Assembly: GCA_017416485.1 (NCBI GenBank)
Contig: JAFQCH010000009.1
Location: 1 to 64,000, forward strand
Reading direction: 5' to 3'
DNA length: 64,000 nt
Origin: Clostridia bacterium
Lineage (GTDB): Bacteria > Bacillota > Clostridia > Oscillospirales > Acutalibacteraceae
Below the pieces are notes generated by a model. The model was not told the DNA's origin. It searched no databases and saw nothing but the letters and a program-made list of their open reading frames with translations. The translations under genes were made by a program, and so were the position numbers. Below are positions 26,875-36,742 of this stretch, one piece after another; within the stretch, counting starts at the first letter, position 1, and each line of letters opens with the position of its first letter.

Positions 26875-28533
26875 TTAATAGTCAAATACGTTTGTGTAAT
26901 CCGTTCTCGGTTCCCCGGGAACATATTCGTCGAGTGTCAGCGACACCTGCGAACTTGAACCGTAAGCGGCGGCATACACGGTCAGGGTGATACTGTCGCC
27001 TGCTCTTTTGCCACTTAATGCAGAGCCGAAATCGTCCACATCGCGCACGGTTTTGCCGTCCACGGCGGTAATGACATCGCCTTCGTCCAATCCTGCGTGA
27101 TCGGCGGCAGAGCCCGCTTCAACGGCAACGATATAGCAACCGTACGGCAGGCCGTTGGAACGGCTTGTGTTGGTATAAAGCGACACCCCGACCGACGGCT
27201 TGCCCGTAACATAACCGACATTGACGATATCCGAAATCATATACTTGACATCGTCGATCGGAATACAGAAGCCGAGACCTTCGATGGTGCTCGATGCGTA
27301 TTTTGCACTTGCAATGCCAACCACTTCGCCTTTGGCATTGAAAACGGGGCCGCCCGAATTGCCCGAGTTGATGGCGGCATCGGTCTGGAACATATTGATA
27401 ACAGAGCCCGTTTCGGTGGTGACGGAACGTTCAAGATAACTGACAACTCCCTGTGTGAGAGTATATTGCAATTCACCGAGCGCATTGCCGATGATCAGCA
27501 AAGTGTCACCGACTTCAAGGGATTTACTGTCACCCAATTCCACAGCCTGGAAAGTACCGCTGACCTTGAGCACGGCAATGTCGTTGCTTTCTTCAAAGCC
27601 GACTAATTTTGCACTGTGCTCCTTGCCGTCATAGTCGGTGGCAATAAAGGTGGTGGCACCCTCCACAACGTGATAATTGGTCAGAATATAACCGTCTTCA
27701 GTCAGGAAGAAGCCCGAGCCGGAAGACACAAATTCCTGCTGCTGTGAACCGAAGAAGAAGCCGTAATTCACGGTTCTGACACCCTTTGCAGTGATATTGA
27801 CAACGGCATTGACATTCTGCTTGTAAATGTCGCTTGCGGTTGCGCTGTTTGCCACAGGCACGGTGGGTTCCGGTTGCGTTTGTGTTTGGGTAGGTGCGGT
27901 TGTGTCGGGTTGCTGTTCATAAATATTGATATTGTATGACCCCGTTGTGGAAGCAGTGGTCATGGTTGCTTTGAATTCCTGCAAAGCATCTTTGACTGCT
28001 GATTTCGAAGACACATAGCCCGAAACACTGCCCACCACAAGGCACAGCACAAGGCACAAAAACACCTGCCCGAAGGACATTCTGCTTTTGGGCTTTTTTT
28101 CTTTTTTCTCTTTCTTTTGCTTTTTGGACTTTACCGTTTTTGCGGCGGTTTCCGTTTTGGGTGCGGAATACGGATTCGCATTCTGCTGCGGTGCCGTGTA
28201 ATAAGAATACTGCGGTTTGGGAGCAGAATAAGCGGGTTCCTGTTGCGGTTGCACAGGCGGTGCATAAGACTGTGCCTGCGTTTTTTCGGCAGGTTGCGGC
28301 TGTTGATAACGCGAATAAGCGTAGGTGCAACCGTTATCGGTCGGATTCGTTGAACGATAAAATGAATCCACTTTCTGCTGCACGGTCTGCACTTTTTCTT
28401 CCTGCACAGGTTGTTCGGCAACGGGTGTTTCCGTCACCGGCGCAGATTCAACCGCCGGCTCTTTATTTTCCGTTTCCTTTTCTGTTTTTACAGGCATGGG
28501 ATTGCCAAACAAATCGAAACGATTTTCATCCAT
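26875..28533 (-). CDS. HtrA/DegP-like membrane-anchored serine protease with PDZ domain
   Basis: Envelope quality-control protease. A long Pro/Gln/Lys-rich cytoplasmic part (1-150) precedes one membrane helix (about 154-177), a linker, the trypsin-like domain (about 235-430) and one PDZ domain (about 440-540). The catalytic triad reads H288 (TNYHVV), D318 (SNDIAVLK) and S393 (GNSGGPVF). At 552 residues it is longer than average because of the N-terminal linker. ATG 28533 follows AAAGGA. It is probably monocistronic, with the terminator at 26835-26869. Confidence 0.93.
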   Translation of the reverse strand: MDENRFDLFGNPMPVKTEKETENKEPAVESAPVTETPVAEQPVQEEKVQTVQQKVDSFYRSTNPTDNGCTYAYSRYQQPQPAEKTQAQSYAPPVQPQQEPAYSAPKPQYSYYTAPQQNANPYSAPKTETAAKTVKSKKQKKEKKEKKPKSRMSFGQVFLCLVLCLVVGSVSGYVSSKSAVKDALQEFKATMTTASTTGSYNINIYEQQPDTTAPTQTQTQPEPTVPVANSATASDIYKQNVNAVVNITAKGVRTVNYGFFFGSQQQEFVSSGSGFFLTEDGYILTNYHVVEGATTFIATDYDGKEHSAKLVGFEESNDIAVLKVSGTFQAVELGDSKSLEVGDTLLIIGNALGELQYTLTQGVVSYLERSVTTETGSVINMFQTDAAINSGNSGGPVFNAKGEVVGIASAKYASSTIEGLGFCIPIDDVKYMISDIVNVGYVTGKPSVGVSLYTNTSRSNGLPYGCYIVAVEAGSAADHAGLDEGDVITAVDGKTVRDVDDFGSALSGKRAGDSITLTVYAAAYGSSSQVSLTLDEYVPGEPRTDYTNVFDY

Positions 28534-28628
28534 TGAAAAGTCATCCTTTCTGCAACAAAAAAACGATTATCGTTTTCTTGTTCTCATACTAAATGCACAT
28601 ACTTAAAGATGGCTGAAAATGAACAAAA

Positions 28629-28868
28629 TCAAATGAGTTTATACATGGAAGAAGCGGCTTCTTTGGTGGTGTGTTCGCGGATGTCCAGCACCTGCGCTTT
28701 CATAAGATTAGCGCCCATCTGAATAGCAATCACATCACCGACCTTAACTTCATAAGAGGCGCGGGCAACTTTGCCGTTGACTTCGACGTGCTTTGCATCG
28801 CACAGTTCGTTTGCAACGGTGCGGCGCTTGACAAGGCGGGATACTTTTAAAAATTTATCGAGTCGCAT
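28629..28868 (-). CDS. rqcP: S4-domain RNA-binding protein, RqcP/YabO-like
   Basis: A 79-residue S4 protein (MRLDKFLKVSRLVKRRTVAN, then VEVNGKVARASYEVKVGD). The Bacillus homologue YabO/RqcP works with RqcH in ribosome-associated quality control, adding alanine tails to stalled chains. Its place downstream of hup and mazG matches the Bacillus yabM-mazG(yabN)-yabO order. The frame is open upstream to 28928, but ATG 28868 follows AAAGGA and begins the conserved domain. A terminator lies between hup and this gene, so it may be partly independent. Confidence 0.9.
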   Translation of the reverse strand: MRLDKFLKVSRLVKRRTVANELCDAKHVEVNGKVARASYEVKVGDVIAIQMGANLMKAQVLDIREHTTKEAASSMYKLI

Positions 28869-28914
28869 ATATAAAAATCCTTTCTTGGCGGAATTACTCA
28901 CAAAAAACCAAAAC

Positions 28915-28935
28915 GGGAGAGAAAACATCTCTCCC
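28915..28935 (-). terminator. terminator downstream of hup
   Basis: GGGAGAG/CTCTCCC hairpin followed on the minus strand by a U-rich stretch (GTTTTGGTTTTTT). Confidence 0.75.
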
Positions 28936-28954
28936 GCCGGGTTTGCATTTTCAC

Positions 28955-29230
28955 TTATTTTGCAACAGCTTCCTTCAGAGCCTTGCCGGCTTTGAAAGCG
29001 GGAACCTTTGCTGCGGGGATGGTGATGGCTTCCTTGGTTGCGGGGTTGATTCCCTGCTTTTCGGCTCTTTCGCGAACCTCGAAGGTACCAAAACCGATGA
29101 GCTGAACAGCTTCGCCGGAAGCCAGTGCTTCGGTGATAGCATCCAGAACAGCGTTAACAGCAGCGTCTGCGCACTTCTTGGAAATGTTTTCCTTTGCGGC
29201 AACAGCAGCGATGAGTTCGGTTTTATTCAT
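28955..29230 (-). CDS. hup: DNA-binding protein HU
   Basis: A 91-residue histone-like nucleoid protein. It starts [11 protein letters not shown] and carries the family arm region [20 protein letters not shown] and the end [18 protein letters not shown] 29230 follows AGGAGG. It sits between mazG and rqcP. Confidence 0.97.
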   Translation of the reverse strand: MNKTELIAAVAAKENISKKCADAAVNAVLDAITEALASGEAVQLIGFGTFEVRERAEKQGINPATKEAITIPAAKVPAFKAGKALKEAVAK

Positions 29231-29275
29231 TGTGTTTTCCTCCTTTTTATTTCCAATAGCCTCGCTGAAACCAGC

Positions 29276-30082
29276 TTATGCTAATGAATTCCTTTTTACT
29301 TCGTCCCAAAGGCAGTCAAGCTCTTCAATGGACGAATTTTTCATGTCGATTCCGCGTTCAACAGCAAGTGCTTCCACCCCTGCAAAGCGGTTGCGGAACT
29401 TGTCGGTTGCGGCGGTGAGGGCTTCTTCGGCATCCACCTTCACAAAACGCGAAACATTGACAACGGCAAACAGCAGGTCACCGAGTTCGTCGGCAATGTG
29501 CTCCTGATTCCCTTCTGCAACGGCCGCCTTCAGTTCGGCAAGCTCTTCGGGAATTTTATCGAATGCACCCGAAACATCAGACCAATCGAATCCTGCTTTT
29601 GCGGCTTTGTGCTGAATTTTGGAACTGCGCATCAAAGCGGGCAGTTCACGCGGGACGGAATCAATGGCCTGCGTGGTAGTTTCGTGATGTTTGGAATTGC
29701 GTTTGATCGCATCCCAGTTGCTGAGCACCTCATCGGTATCCGCCACATTCACTTCACCGAACACATGCGGATGGCGTTCAACCAATTTTTTGCAGATGCC
29801 GTCGCACACTTCGGCAAAGGAAAACTCCTCTGCTTCCTGCGACAGGCGGGAATGAAACACAACCTGCATGAGCAGATCGCCCAATTCTTCCTGCAGCATT
29901 ACGGGACTTTTTTTGTTGATCGCTTCAATGACTTCGTAGGTTTCTTCAATCAGATCTTTTTTGATGCTCTCATGAGTCTGCTCGGCATCCCACGGACAGC
30001 CGCCGGGAGAACGCAGAATTTCCATAATCTGCAACAGATCTTCGATTGTGTATTGTTCTTTAAACTGAAAACCCGTAATCAT
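29276..30082 (-). CDS. mazG: Nucleoside triphosphate pyrophosphohydrolase MazG
   Basis: Hydrolyses abnormal or excess (d)NTPs to monophosphates. It has two MazG folds in 268 residues: GGCPWDAEQTHESIKKDLIE with EETYEVIEAI in the N-terminal copy, and the C-terminal copy with ADELGDLLFAVVNV. It lacks the N-terminal methylase domain found in Bacillus YabN and so resembles E. coli MazG. ATG 30082 follows AAGGA. It lies in the flippase-mazG-hup-rqcP order. Confidence 0.95.
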   Translation of the reverse strand: MITGFQFKEQYTIEDLLQIMEILRSPGGCPWDAEQTHESIKKDLIEETYEVIEAINKKSPVMLQEELGDLLMQVVFHSRLSQEAEEFSFAEVCDGICKKLVERHPHVFGEVNVADTDEVLSNWDAIKRNSKHHETTTQAIDSVPRELPALMRSSKIQHKAAKAGFDWSDVSGAFDKIPEELAELKAAVAEGNQEHIADELGDLLFAVVNVSRFVKVDAEEALTAATDKFRNRFAGVEALAVERGIDMKNSSIEELDCLWDEVKRNSLA

Positions 30083-30124
30083 GTGTTATTTCGATTCCTT
30101 TTCATTTTTGCGACTTTATCTATT

Positions 30125-31888
30125 TTAACCTATAAGTTTGTATTTTTCAAGTACTTTAGCAATTTTTTCTCCCTTGGGGAGCATTTTTATATCACTTTTC
30201 GGCAAACTTCTGCTCAAAAGCAGGGTAACTGCATACACAACCACTGCCGCCGCCACGGCAAAACCGCAGGCAATGTTCTCTCCGTTGAGCACGGAAATGC
30301 CTTCGAAACCGCCAAACAGCTTCTCGAACAAGGTGTTGACACACCATGCCGCACCGCCTGCACACACAGCACAAAACAGCGGTTTGAACACGGCAGACAT
30401 CCAGTTGAGCCTGATTTTTGTGGCTTTCAGAAGACTGAACAGACAAATGGCATCAATGGTCAGATTGCAAAGGAAGGAGCCGATTGCGGCACCTTTCATA
30501 TTGACAGACGGAAGGCCGACCAGAATAAAGTTTGCGATGATTTTTACCACCGCACCGCAGGCAATGGCAACAATGGGAACCTTTTCTTTGCTGACAGCCT
30601 GCAACATGGAAACAAGCGGCTGTTCGATGGCAAGCAGAAACACGGTAAGCCCGTAAATAACAAGCACGGGGGCGATGTGTTCAATGGCAAGGGCATTTTT
30701 TTCGGAAAGCCCGTAGAATAGGGAAAGCACATCTTCGCTGAGCACGGCAAGGCCGATGCCGGCGGGAAATGCGATCATCAGGGTCATACGAACAACCGAT
30801 TCGATGGAGGTTTTGATGCCGTTTTCATCGCGGTTCATCCACATTTCGCGAAGAACGGGCAAGGCACTCAAGCCGAGGGTGATGGTGAATGTGGGAACAA
30901 GGTTTTTGAACTCAAGAACGGTGTCATAGGCACCGAACAAATAGTCCTTGAGTTCGGTGGTGGCGGTGAAACCGAGGGTTTGCACCACATTGGCAAATTC
31001 AGAATTGAACAGGCTTGGGAATTCATCAAGCACATATTGCAGACGGTTCTGCACCGTCCAGTTATCAATGAGCGTGGTCACATTGGAAACGATGGCGCTT
31101 GTTGCCATGGGAACAGACAGGGTAAGAAGCTGTTTGCGCAGGGTTTTGGCGGGCAGACTTTCGGGCGAAGACAGCAATTCTGCTTCCGTGATGCCGTCCT
31201 TTTTGCTGCGGTAGCGGATAAACAGATACAGAAAACTGAAGATGGAGCCGATGGTGACACCTGCAATGGCACCTGCCGCGGCATAAGCACTGACAGTATC
31301 GGAAACGACATTATTGAGCACGGGAATTTTGTCGAGGAACGGAATCACACCTGCGGTGACAAGGTTGATGGCAACAAAACCGAAAATAAGTTTGCCTGCC
31401 GCTTCATAAATCTGCGACATGGCGGAAGGGGTCATGTTGCGCATACCCTGATAATAGCCGCGGTAGCTGGACATGATGCAGCAGAAGAACATGGACGGAG
31501 CCAGCGTGAGAATGGCGGGAATGGCATTGAGCATGTTGACAGATAAGGCATAGGGATAAGCCAGAAGCAACACCAACACCGTGCAGACAATACCCATGGT
31601 GATGAACAACTGATTGGATGCCTTCATGAGGGTGCGGACATCTTTGAACCGTTCCTTGGCGGCATATTCCGCAACCATACGCGACACGGCGGTTGGAAGC
31701 CCTGCAAGGGCAATGGAATAAATGGGAGTATAAATATTATATGCGGTCGCGTAATAAGCTCTGCCTTCAAAGCTGATGGCATAGGTCATATAGATTTTGA
31801 AAAAGACGCTGATGATCTTCACCACAACGACTGCCATGGAAAGAATCATTGCACCGTTGAGCAGGGATTGCTTTTTGCGTTCTGCCAT
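30125..31888 (-). CDS. MOP-superfamily lipid flippase (SpoVB/YabM/MurJ-like)
   Basis: A 587-residue polytopic membrane protein with about 14 helices. It resembles the polysaccharide-biosynthesis/SpoVB group (RGYYQGMRNMTPSAMSQIYE is the family signature, with charged loops after it). Such proteins flip lipid-linked wall precursors. The position next to mazG matches yabM of Bacillus. It could serve in sporulation cortex or vegetative wall synthesis; sequence alone does not decide. ATG 31888 follows GAGAGGA. Confidence 0.9.
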   Translation of the reverse strand: MAERKKQSLLNGAMILSMAVVVVKIISVFFKIYMTYAISFEGRAYYATAYNIYTPIYSIALAGLPTAVSRMVAEYAAKERFKDVRTLMKASNQLFITMGIVCTVLVLLLAYPYALSVNMLNAIPAILTLAPSMFFCCIMSSYRGYYQGMRNMTPSAMSQIYEAAGKLIFGFVAINLVTAGVIPFLDKIPVLNNVVSDTVSAYAAAGAIAGVTIGSIFSFLYLFIRYRSKKDGITEAELLSSPESLPAKTLRKQLLTLSVPMATSAIVSNVTTLIDNWTVQNRLQYVLDEFPSLFNSEFANVVQTLGFTATTELKDYLFGAYDTVLEFKNLVPTFTITLGLSALPVLREMWMNRDENGIKTSIESVVRMTLMIAFPAGIGLAVLSEDVLSLFYGLSEKNALAIEHIAPVLVIYGLTVFLLAIEQPLVSMLQAVSKEKVPIVAIACGAVVKIIANFILVGLPSVNMKGAAIGSFLCNLTIDAICLFSLLKATKIRLNWMSAVFKPLFCAVCAGGAAWCVNTLFEKLFGGFEGISVLNGENIACGFAVAAAVVVYAVTLLLSRSLPKSDIKMLPKGEKIAKVLEKYKLIG

Positions 31889-31925
31889 GTTTTCCTCTCC
31901 CTTTTTTTGCTGTTGATCGGTTTAT

Positions 31926-33392
31926 TTATATGCGCACTTCACCGTAAAAAGAAGCAATGCGGTCTTTGCGGGCAAGCAGCTCGTCAAAACGGCTGACATA
32001 TTCATAAGGATATTTAAAATTGAAGATGCGTTCGATTTTTGCGGAATGCGGGTCTTTGAGTTTGGTGACCGCACCACCGCCCGAAGCGAGCACGGTGTGG
32101 ACTTCTTCCATCATATAAACATTGTAGATGCACTCTTTGCCCGGCTTGCACCAGCCGACATTTTCAAGATTGCCGATGCACTTGCTCTGACGGTACATAT
32201 AATACGGCTTATAGCCTGCCGCGGTGAGCAGTTCACTTGCCGTGTCGAGCATCTGCACGGTGTCCTTGGCGGCTTTGTGCCATTCGTGCTCGGTGACAAG
32301 CTCACTTGAGCGTTTGAGGGCAAGGGTGTGCACGGTGATGTTTTCGGGGTCGAGTGCAATTGCCTGCCGAATGCTGTCGGCAAAACTGTCGGGGCTATCC
32401 CCGGGAAGACCTGCAATGAGGTCCATATTGATATTATCAAACCCGATTTCACGGGCGGTATTGAAAGCGGAATAAAAATCTGCCACGGTGTGCTTTCTGC
32501 CGATCAGGCTAAGCACATTGTCGTTGAAGGTCTGGGGGTTTACACTGATGCGGGTGACTCCTGCATCAAACAAAACCTGCAATTTTTCCCTTGTGATGGT
32601 GTCGGGTCTGCCCGCTTCGACGGTGTATTCACGCACCTTTGCAAGGTCGATGGCGTTTTTTACGGCATCGGTGATTTCCTTCAATTGTTCTGCGGTAAGC
32701 GAGGTCGGCGTGCCGCCGCCGATATAAAACGACAGCGTCTGCAAACCCAATTCGTCTGCAATGCGGGCATTTTCCGTGATTTCACGGCACAAAAGTGCAG
32801 TGTAGTCGGGAATGAGTTTTGCCGCCTGCTTGACGGAATGCGACACAAACGAGCAATAACTGCAACGGCTGGGGCAAAACGGAACAGAGGCATACTGCGA
32901 CACACTGTTTTCGTCCGACAGTGCCACCACGGCATCTTCCGCTTCTGCCACACTGACGGCAAGTTGAGCCTTCGCAGGGCTGACTTCGAGGAAATTCACA
33001 AAACGGTCGATGGCCTTTTCCACACCGAATTGTTCAATATAAGAACGCATGAGTTTGGACGGACGCACACCCGTCATCAATCCCCACGGCGGCTTGTAGC
33101 CGGTTAATTCAGTCAGGCATTCGCACAGTGCGGATGCCATCAGCCATTCGCCGTCTGCGCACAGCAGTTGGGCATCGGTTGCAAAGCGGGTGGCTGTTGC
33201 CGTTTGATTGTGCAAAACGGCTTTTGCAAAAAGATCTGCCCCGCCGTCTGTTTTTGTAAGAATGGTCGAAAACATCCCGTCCGTATCGGGCAGGTCTTCT
33301 TCGAGTGTGACAATCTTTTCCATGGGGAAAAAGATGCGCACGATGTTTTCCATTTCAAACAGATAGTCGTGGTTTTTGCAGATCAGAAACAT
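31926..33392 (-). CDS. hemZ: HemZ-type oxygen-independent coproporphyrinogen dehydrogenase
   Basis: A 488-residue radical SAM protein. The [4Fe-4S] site is CPSRCSYC, followed by GGGTPTSL and the family run VEAGRPDTIT. The ~150-residue N-terminal extension before the radical SAM core is typical of HemZ. The expected reaction is oxidation of coproporphyrinogen to protoporphyrinogen for haem; in anaerobes without a full haem pathway the role may differ. ATG 33392 follows CGGAGA. It is the last gene of the recJ-relA-dtd-MBL-hemZ run. Confidence 0.9.
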   Translation of the reverse strand: MFLICKNHDYLFEMENIVRIFFPMEKIVTLEEDLPDTDGMFSTILTKTDGGADLFAKAVLHNQTATATRFATDAQLLCADGEWLMASALCECLTELTGYKPPWGLMTGVRPSKLMRSYIEQFGVEKAIDRFVNFLEVSPAKAQLAVSVAEAEDAVVALSDENSVSQYASVPFCPSRCSYCSFVSHSVKQAAKLIPDYTALLCREITENARIADELGLQTLSFYIGGGTPTSLTAEQLKEITDAVKNAIDLAKVREYTVEAGRPDTITREKLQVLFDAGVTRISVNPQTFNDNVLSLIGRKHTVADFYSAFNTAREIGFDNINMDLIAGLPGDSPDSFADSIRQAIALDPENITVHTLALKRSSELVTEHEWHKAAKDTVQMLDTASELLTAAGYKPYYMYRQSKCIGNLENVGWCKPGKECIYNVYMMEEVHTVLASGGGAVTKLKDPHSAKIERIFNFKYPYEYVSRFDELLARKDRIASFYGEVRI

Positions 33393-33407
33393 ATATTTTC
33401 TCCGTTT

Positions 33408-34028
33408 TTACAGATACGGATTGTATTTTCTTTCGTGGACAAGGGTGGTTTCTTCGTTGTGGCCGGGCAGCACACGCAGATCATCGGCAAGGGCAGACAA
33501 TCTTTGCAGGGACTGCTTCATCTTCACGGCATCACCGCCGGGGAAATCGACTCTGCCGCAGGTTTCCTTAAACAGTGTATCGCCCGAAAACAGCGTTTCG
33601 CCGCAAAGATAGCAGACGCTGCCCTCGGTATGCCCGGGGGTATGCAAAACTTTGATAACACTTTCACCAAGTTGAATTTCATCCCCTTCGGCTACGGTGA
33701 TATCGGCATAATATTCCAGTTTTTTGGCAGGCTCCCAACGGCAAAGCGCCTTTTCGCGGTCGTGCAGGCAATCTGCATCCGCGGCATGAATAACGATTTT
33801 GCCGCCGAAGTTTTCGAGCATATCGCCAAGGCCCAGAATGTGGTCAAAATGGCCGTGGGTCAGCAGAATATATTCAACCCCGTCGGGGGCATTTTCCTTG
33901 AGGAATTCAATTTGCCTTGTACGGATGGGCGGACAGTCCACAATGGCCTTTTTGCCGCTGGCAACATCCGTGACAAGATATAAATTCGTTCCGATGGAAC
34001 TACTTGTAATTACCTTAATATCAATCAT
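33408..34028 (-). CDS. MBL-fold metallo-hydrolase, glyoxalase II-like
   Basis: A 206-residue metallo-beta-lactamase-fold hydrolase with the metal motif THGHFDHI, a second His in HTPGHTEGSV, and SGDTLF. Stand-alone proteins of this type (YqgX-like) are thiolesterases such as hydroxyacylglutathione hydrolase; the physiological thiol ester is unknown here. Its ATG overlaps the dtd stop codon by 4 nt, so the genes are translationally coupled. Confidence 0.9.
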   Translation of the reverse strand: MIDIKVITSSSIGTNLYLVTDVASGKKAIVDCPPIRTRQIEFLKENAPDGVEYILLTHGHFDHILGLGDMLENFGGKIVIHAADADCLHDREKALCRWEPAKKLEYYADITVAEGDEIQLGESVIKVLHTPGHTEGSVCYLCGETLFSGDTLFKETCGRVDFPGGDAVKMKQSLQRLSALADDLRVLPGHNEETTLVHERKYNPYL

Positions 34029-34483
34029 TTTTTACACCATGTATCTGAATCAAAAAGAATGGTTACGGGGCCGTCGTTGAGAAGCGATACCTTCATATCG
34101 GCACCGAACATGCCGTGTTCGACCTTGCGAACCCCTTGCGAAATGAGCTGTTGCATGAAATATTCATACAGGCGGTCGGCTTCTGCGGGCTTTGCAGAGG
34201 GGGTAAAGGACGGGCGGTTGCCTTTGCGAACATCTGCACACAAAGTGAACTGCGAAACCACAAGAATTTCGCCGTCGATATCCAGCACACTGCGGTTCAT
34301 TTTGCCGTTTTCATCTTCAAAAACACGAAGCAAAGCCGTTTTGGATGCGAGCACATCGGCTTCTTTTTCGGTGTCGCCGTCCATGACACCGAGAAGCACA
34401 AGAAAACCTTGCCTGATTTCACCGATTGTCTGTCCTTCCACTTTTACGCAAGCCTCGGACACTCTTTGGATAACTGCTTTCAT
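34025..34483 (-). CDS. dtd: D-aminoacyl-tRNA deacylase
   Basis: Frees tRNA from D-amino acids. At 152 residues it has the standard length. Motifs are MKAVIQRVSEACVKVEG at the start, the SQFTLCADVRKGNRPSF catalytic segment, and the C-terminal NDGPVTILFD. It starts 4 bp after relA with its ribosome-binding site inside the relA end, and it overlaps the MBL hydrolase gene. Confidence 0.97.
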   Translation of the reverse strand: MKAVIQRVSEACVKVEGQTIGEIRQGFLVLLGVMDGDTEKEADVLASKTALLRVFEDENGKMNRSVLDIDGEILVVSQFTLCADVRKGNRPSFTPSAKPAEADRLYEYFMQQLISQGVRKVEHGMFGADMKVSLLNDGPVTILFDSDTWCKK

Positions 34484-34487
34484 ACTT

Positions 34488-36707
34488 TTATACCCCTCCG
34501 CGGTCTACACTGAGAATGCCGTCTAATTTTTCAAGCCTTGCCATGACCGTGCGCAGATGTTCCACGCCGTTGACGGTGGCGGTCAGGTAAATCAGTTTTC
34601 TTCCATCCTTGGTGTCGCGGGTGTTCACACTCTGCACAATAATATGCAAACTTTCGAGTGCATCAAAGACCTTGCTCATGGGCAGTTTGCCTGCAAGGCA
34701 GGTCAGAATGAGCGAAGCGTTGAATTCGGTCTTAACATTGGCACCCCAATACACACCGATCCAGCGTTCGGGCTCGCTTGCAAGGGAAATCACGCTCGGC
34801 ACATTGGTGCAATCGCGTTTGTGGACGGAAATGCCGTGTCCTCTTGTGATGAAGCCGATGATATCGTCCCCCGGAATGGGGCTGCAACAGCGCGACAGTT
34901 TGACAAGGCAATTGTCGATGCCTTCCACAACAACGCCGTCACTGCTGACCGTGCGCTTGGGACGAGCCTGTGCGGTCTGTTTGGGTGCATCGGCATTGAT
35001 GATCTTATTGGCTTCATCCTTAATCATGGGCATGATCTTGGAAAGCACAATACCGCCGTAGCCGATCGCGGCAAAGAAATCATCGGGTGTGGCACACTTC
35101 TGCTTGTCGCAGATGACCTCCATGAGCTTGATTTCCTGTTCTTCGGACAAGCGGATATTACTGCGGCGGATCTCACGCTCAACATCCTGCCTGCCTTCGA
35201 TGATATTTTCTTCTCTGCGTTCTTTTTTGAACCATGCGCGGATCTTGCTGCGTGCTTCACTCGTGCGGACAATCTTCAGCCAGTCACGGCTGGGGCCTTT
35301 GCCCGGCTGCGAAGTGGTGAGCACCTCTACGATTTCGCCGTTTTTGAGGGTATAATCCAACGGTACAATACGTTTGTCTACCTTGGCACCCGTCATTTTG
35401 TTGCCGACAGCCGAGTGAATGGCATAAGCAAAGTCGATGACGGTTGATCCTGCGGGCAAGCTCATAACATCACCCTTGGGGGTAAAAACATAGACTTCTT
35501 CACGCACGATATCGGACTTGATGGCCGTGACGATATCCGCGGCATCGCCCGATTCATTCTGCGCTTCCAGAATGTGCGTGACCCAGCCGAGGCCCTTTTC
35601 GATGGCCTGCGCCTGATGGGAAGAATTGGTGTAGCCGAGTTTGTATTTCCAGTGTGCGGCAATACCGTATTCGGCGGTTTTGTGCATTTCCCATGTACGG
35701 ATCTGCACTTCAAAGGGAATGCCTTCCTTGCCGATGAGGGTGGTATGCAGCGACTGATACATATTCGGTTTGGGAGTTGAAATATAGTCTTTGAATCTGC
35801 CCGGGATGGGCTTGAACATATCGTGAATGACACCTAAACAGTTGTAGCAATCGCCGACGGTATCGACGATAATACGGATGGCATAGATGTCGTAAATTTC
35901 TTCAAATTCCTTGCCGTGCATATACATTTTGCGATAAATGCCATGTACGGTCTTGATTCTGCCGCTGACTTCGGGATTTTCCACGATTTCGGAAACACGG
36001 TCTTTGACACGTGTTTTGATATCTTCTAAAAATTCCATACGAAGCGGTTCCTGCTCTGCCAATGCTTTTTCGATGTCGGCATACGCCACGGGGTCGAGGT
36101 TTGCAATGGCAAGGTCTTCGAGTTCATCCTTAACGGGACGAATACCGAGTCGGTGCGCAATGGGGGCATAAATTTCGATGGTTTCAAGGGAAATATCGCG
36201 CCGTTTCTGTTCGGGCTGGAACTGAATGGTGCGCATGTTGTGCAAACGGTCTGCCAGTTTGATGATGATAACACGGATGTCTTCACTCATGGCAAGAAGC
36301 AGCTTGCGCAGGTTTTCGGCCTGTTCGCTTTCGCGGCTCATGAAGGTGGGCTGGCGGTCGGACTGATTGTGTTTGTCAAGCGGCACCTTACCGAGTTTTG
36401 TAACGCCGTCCACAAGGGCGGAAATTTCGGCACCGAACATTTTGCGCAGTTGGGCAATGGTAACCGCGGTGTCTTCCGCCACATCGTGCAACAATGCCGC
36501 GGCAATGGACTGATAATCCATACCGAAGCCGATGAGGATCTCCGAAACCGCAATGGGGTGAATGATGTAGGGTTCCCCCGATCTGCGTTTCTGCCCTCTG
36601 TGAGCAGATTCCGAAAGCTCGTACGCCTTCCGCAGAATTGCTGCTTCTTCAGGCGTATAGGTTTGTTCAATGAGTTTTTCAAGCCTCGCAAATACATTTT
36701 CTTCCAT
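34488..36707 (-). CDS. relA: RelA/SpoT-family (p)ppGpp synthetase/hydrolase
   Basis: A bifunctional alarmone enzyme of 739 residues. The HD hydrolase domain shows LLHDVAEDT and LADRLHNMRT. The synthetase domain shows FKDYISTPKPNMYQSLHT and EVQIRTWEMH. The TGS domain begins VYVFTPKGDVMSL, followed by the zinc-finger region (CCSPIPGDDIIGF) and an ACT domain. ATG 36707 follows AGGAGA; an in-frame ATG 33 nt upstream lacks a site. It follows recJ by 35 bp. Confidence 0.96.
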   Translation of the reverse strand: MEENVFARLEKLIEQTYTPEEAAILRKAYELSESAHRGQKRRSGEPYIIHPIAVSEILIGFGMDYQSIAAALLHDVAEDTAVTIAQLRKMFGAEISALVDGVTKLGKVPLDKHNQSDRQPTFMSRESEQAENLRKLLLAMSEDIRVIIIKLADRLHNMRTIQFQPEQKRRDISLETIEIYAPIAHRLGIRPVKDELEDLAIANLDPVAYADIEKALAEQEPLRMEFLEDIKTRVKDRVSEIVENPEVSGRIKTVHGIYRKMYMHGKEFEEIYDIYAIRIIVDTVGDCYNCLGVIHDMFKPIPGRFKDYISTPKPNMYQSLHTTLIGKEGIPFEVQIRTWEMHKTAEYGIAAHWKYKLGYTNSSHQAQAIEKGLGWVTHILEAQNESGDAADIVTAIKSDIVREEVYVFTPKGDVMSLPAGSTVIDFAYAIHSAVGNKMTGAKVDKRIVPLDYTLKNGEIVEVLTTSQPGKGPSRDWLKIVRTSEARSKIRAWFKKERREENIIEGRQDVEREIRRSNIRLSEEQEIKLMEVICDKQKCATPDDFFAAIGYGGIVLSKIMPMIKDEANKIINADAPKQTAQARPKRTVSSDGVVVEGIDNCLVKLSRCCSPIPGDDIIGFITRGHGISVHKRDCTNVPSVISLASEPERWIGVYWGANVKTEFNASLILTCLAGKLPMSKVFDALESLHIIVQSVNTRDTKDGRKLIYLTATVNGVEHLRTVMARLEKLDGILSVDRGGV

Positions 36708-36742
36708 CTTCTGCTCTCCTTTTCTTATAATTTCAATCACTA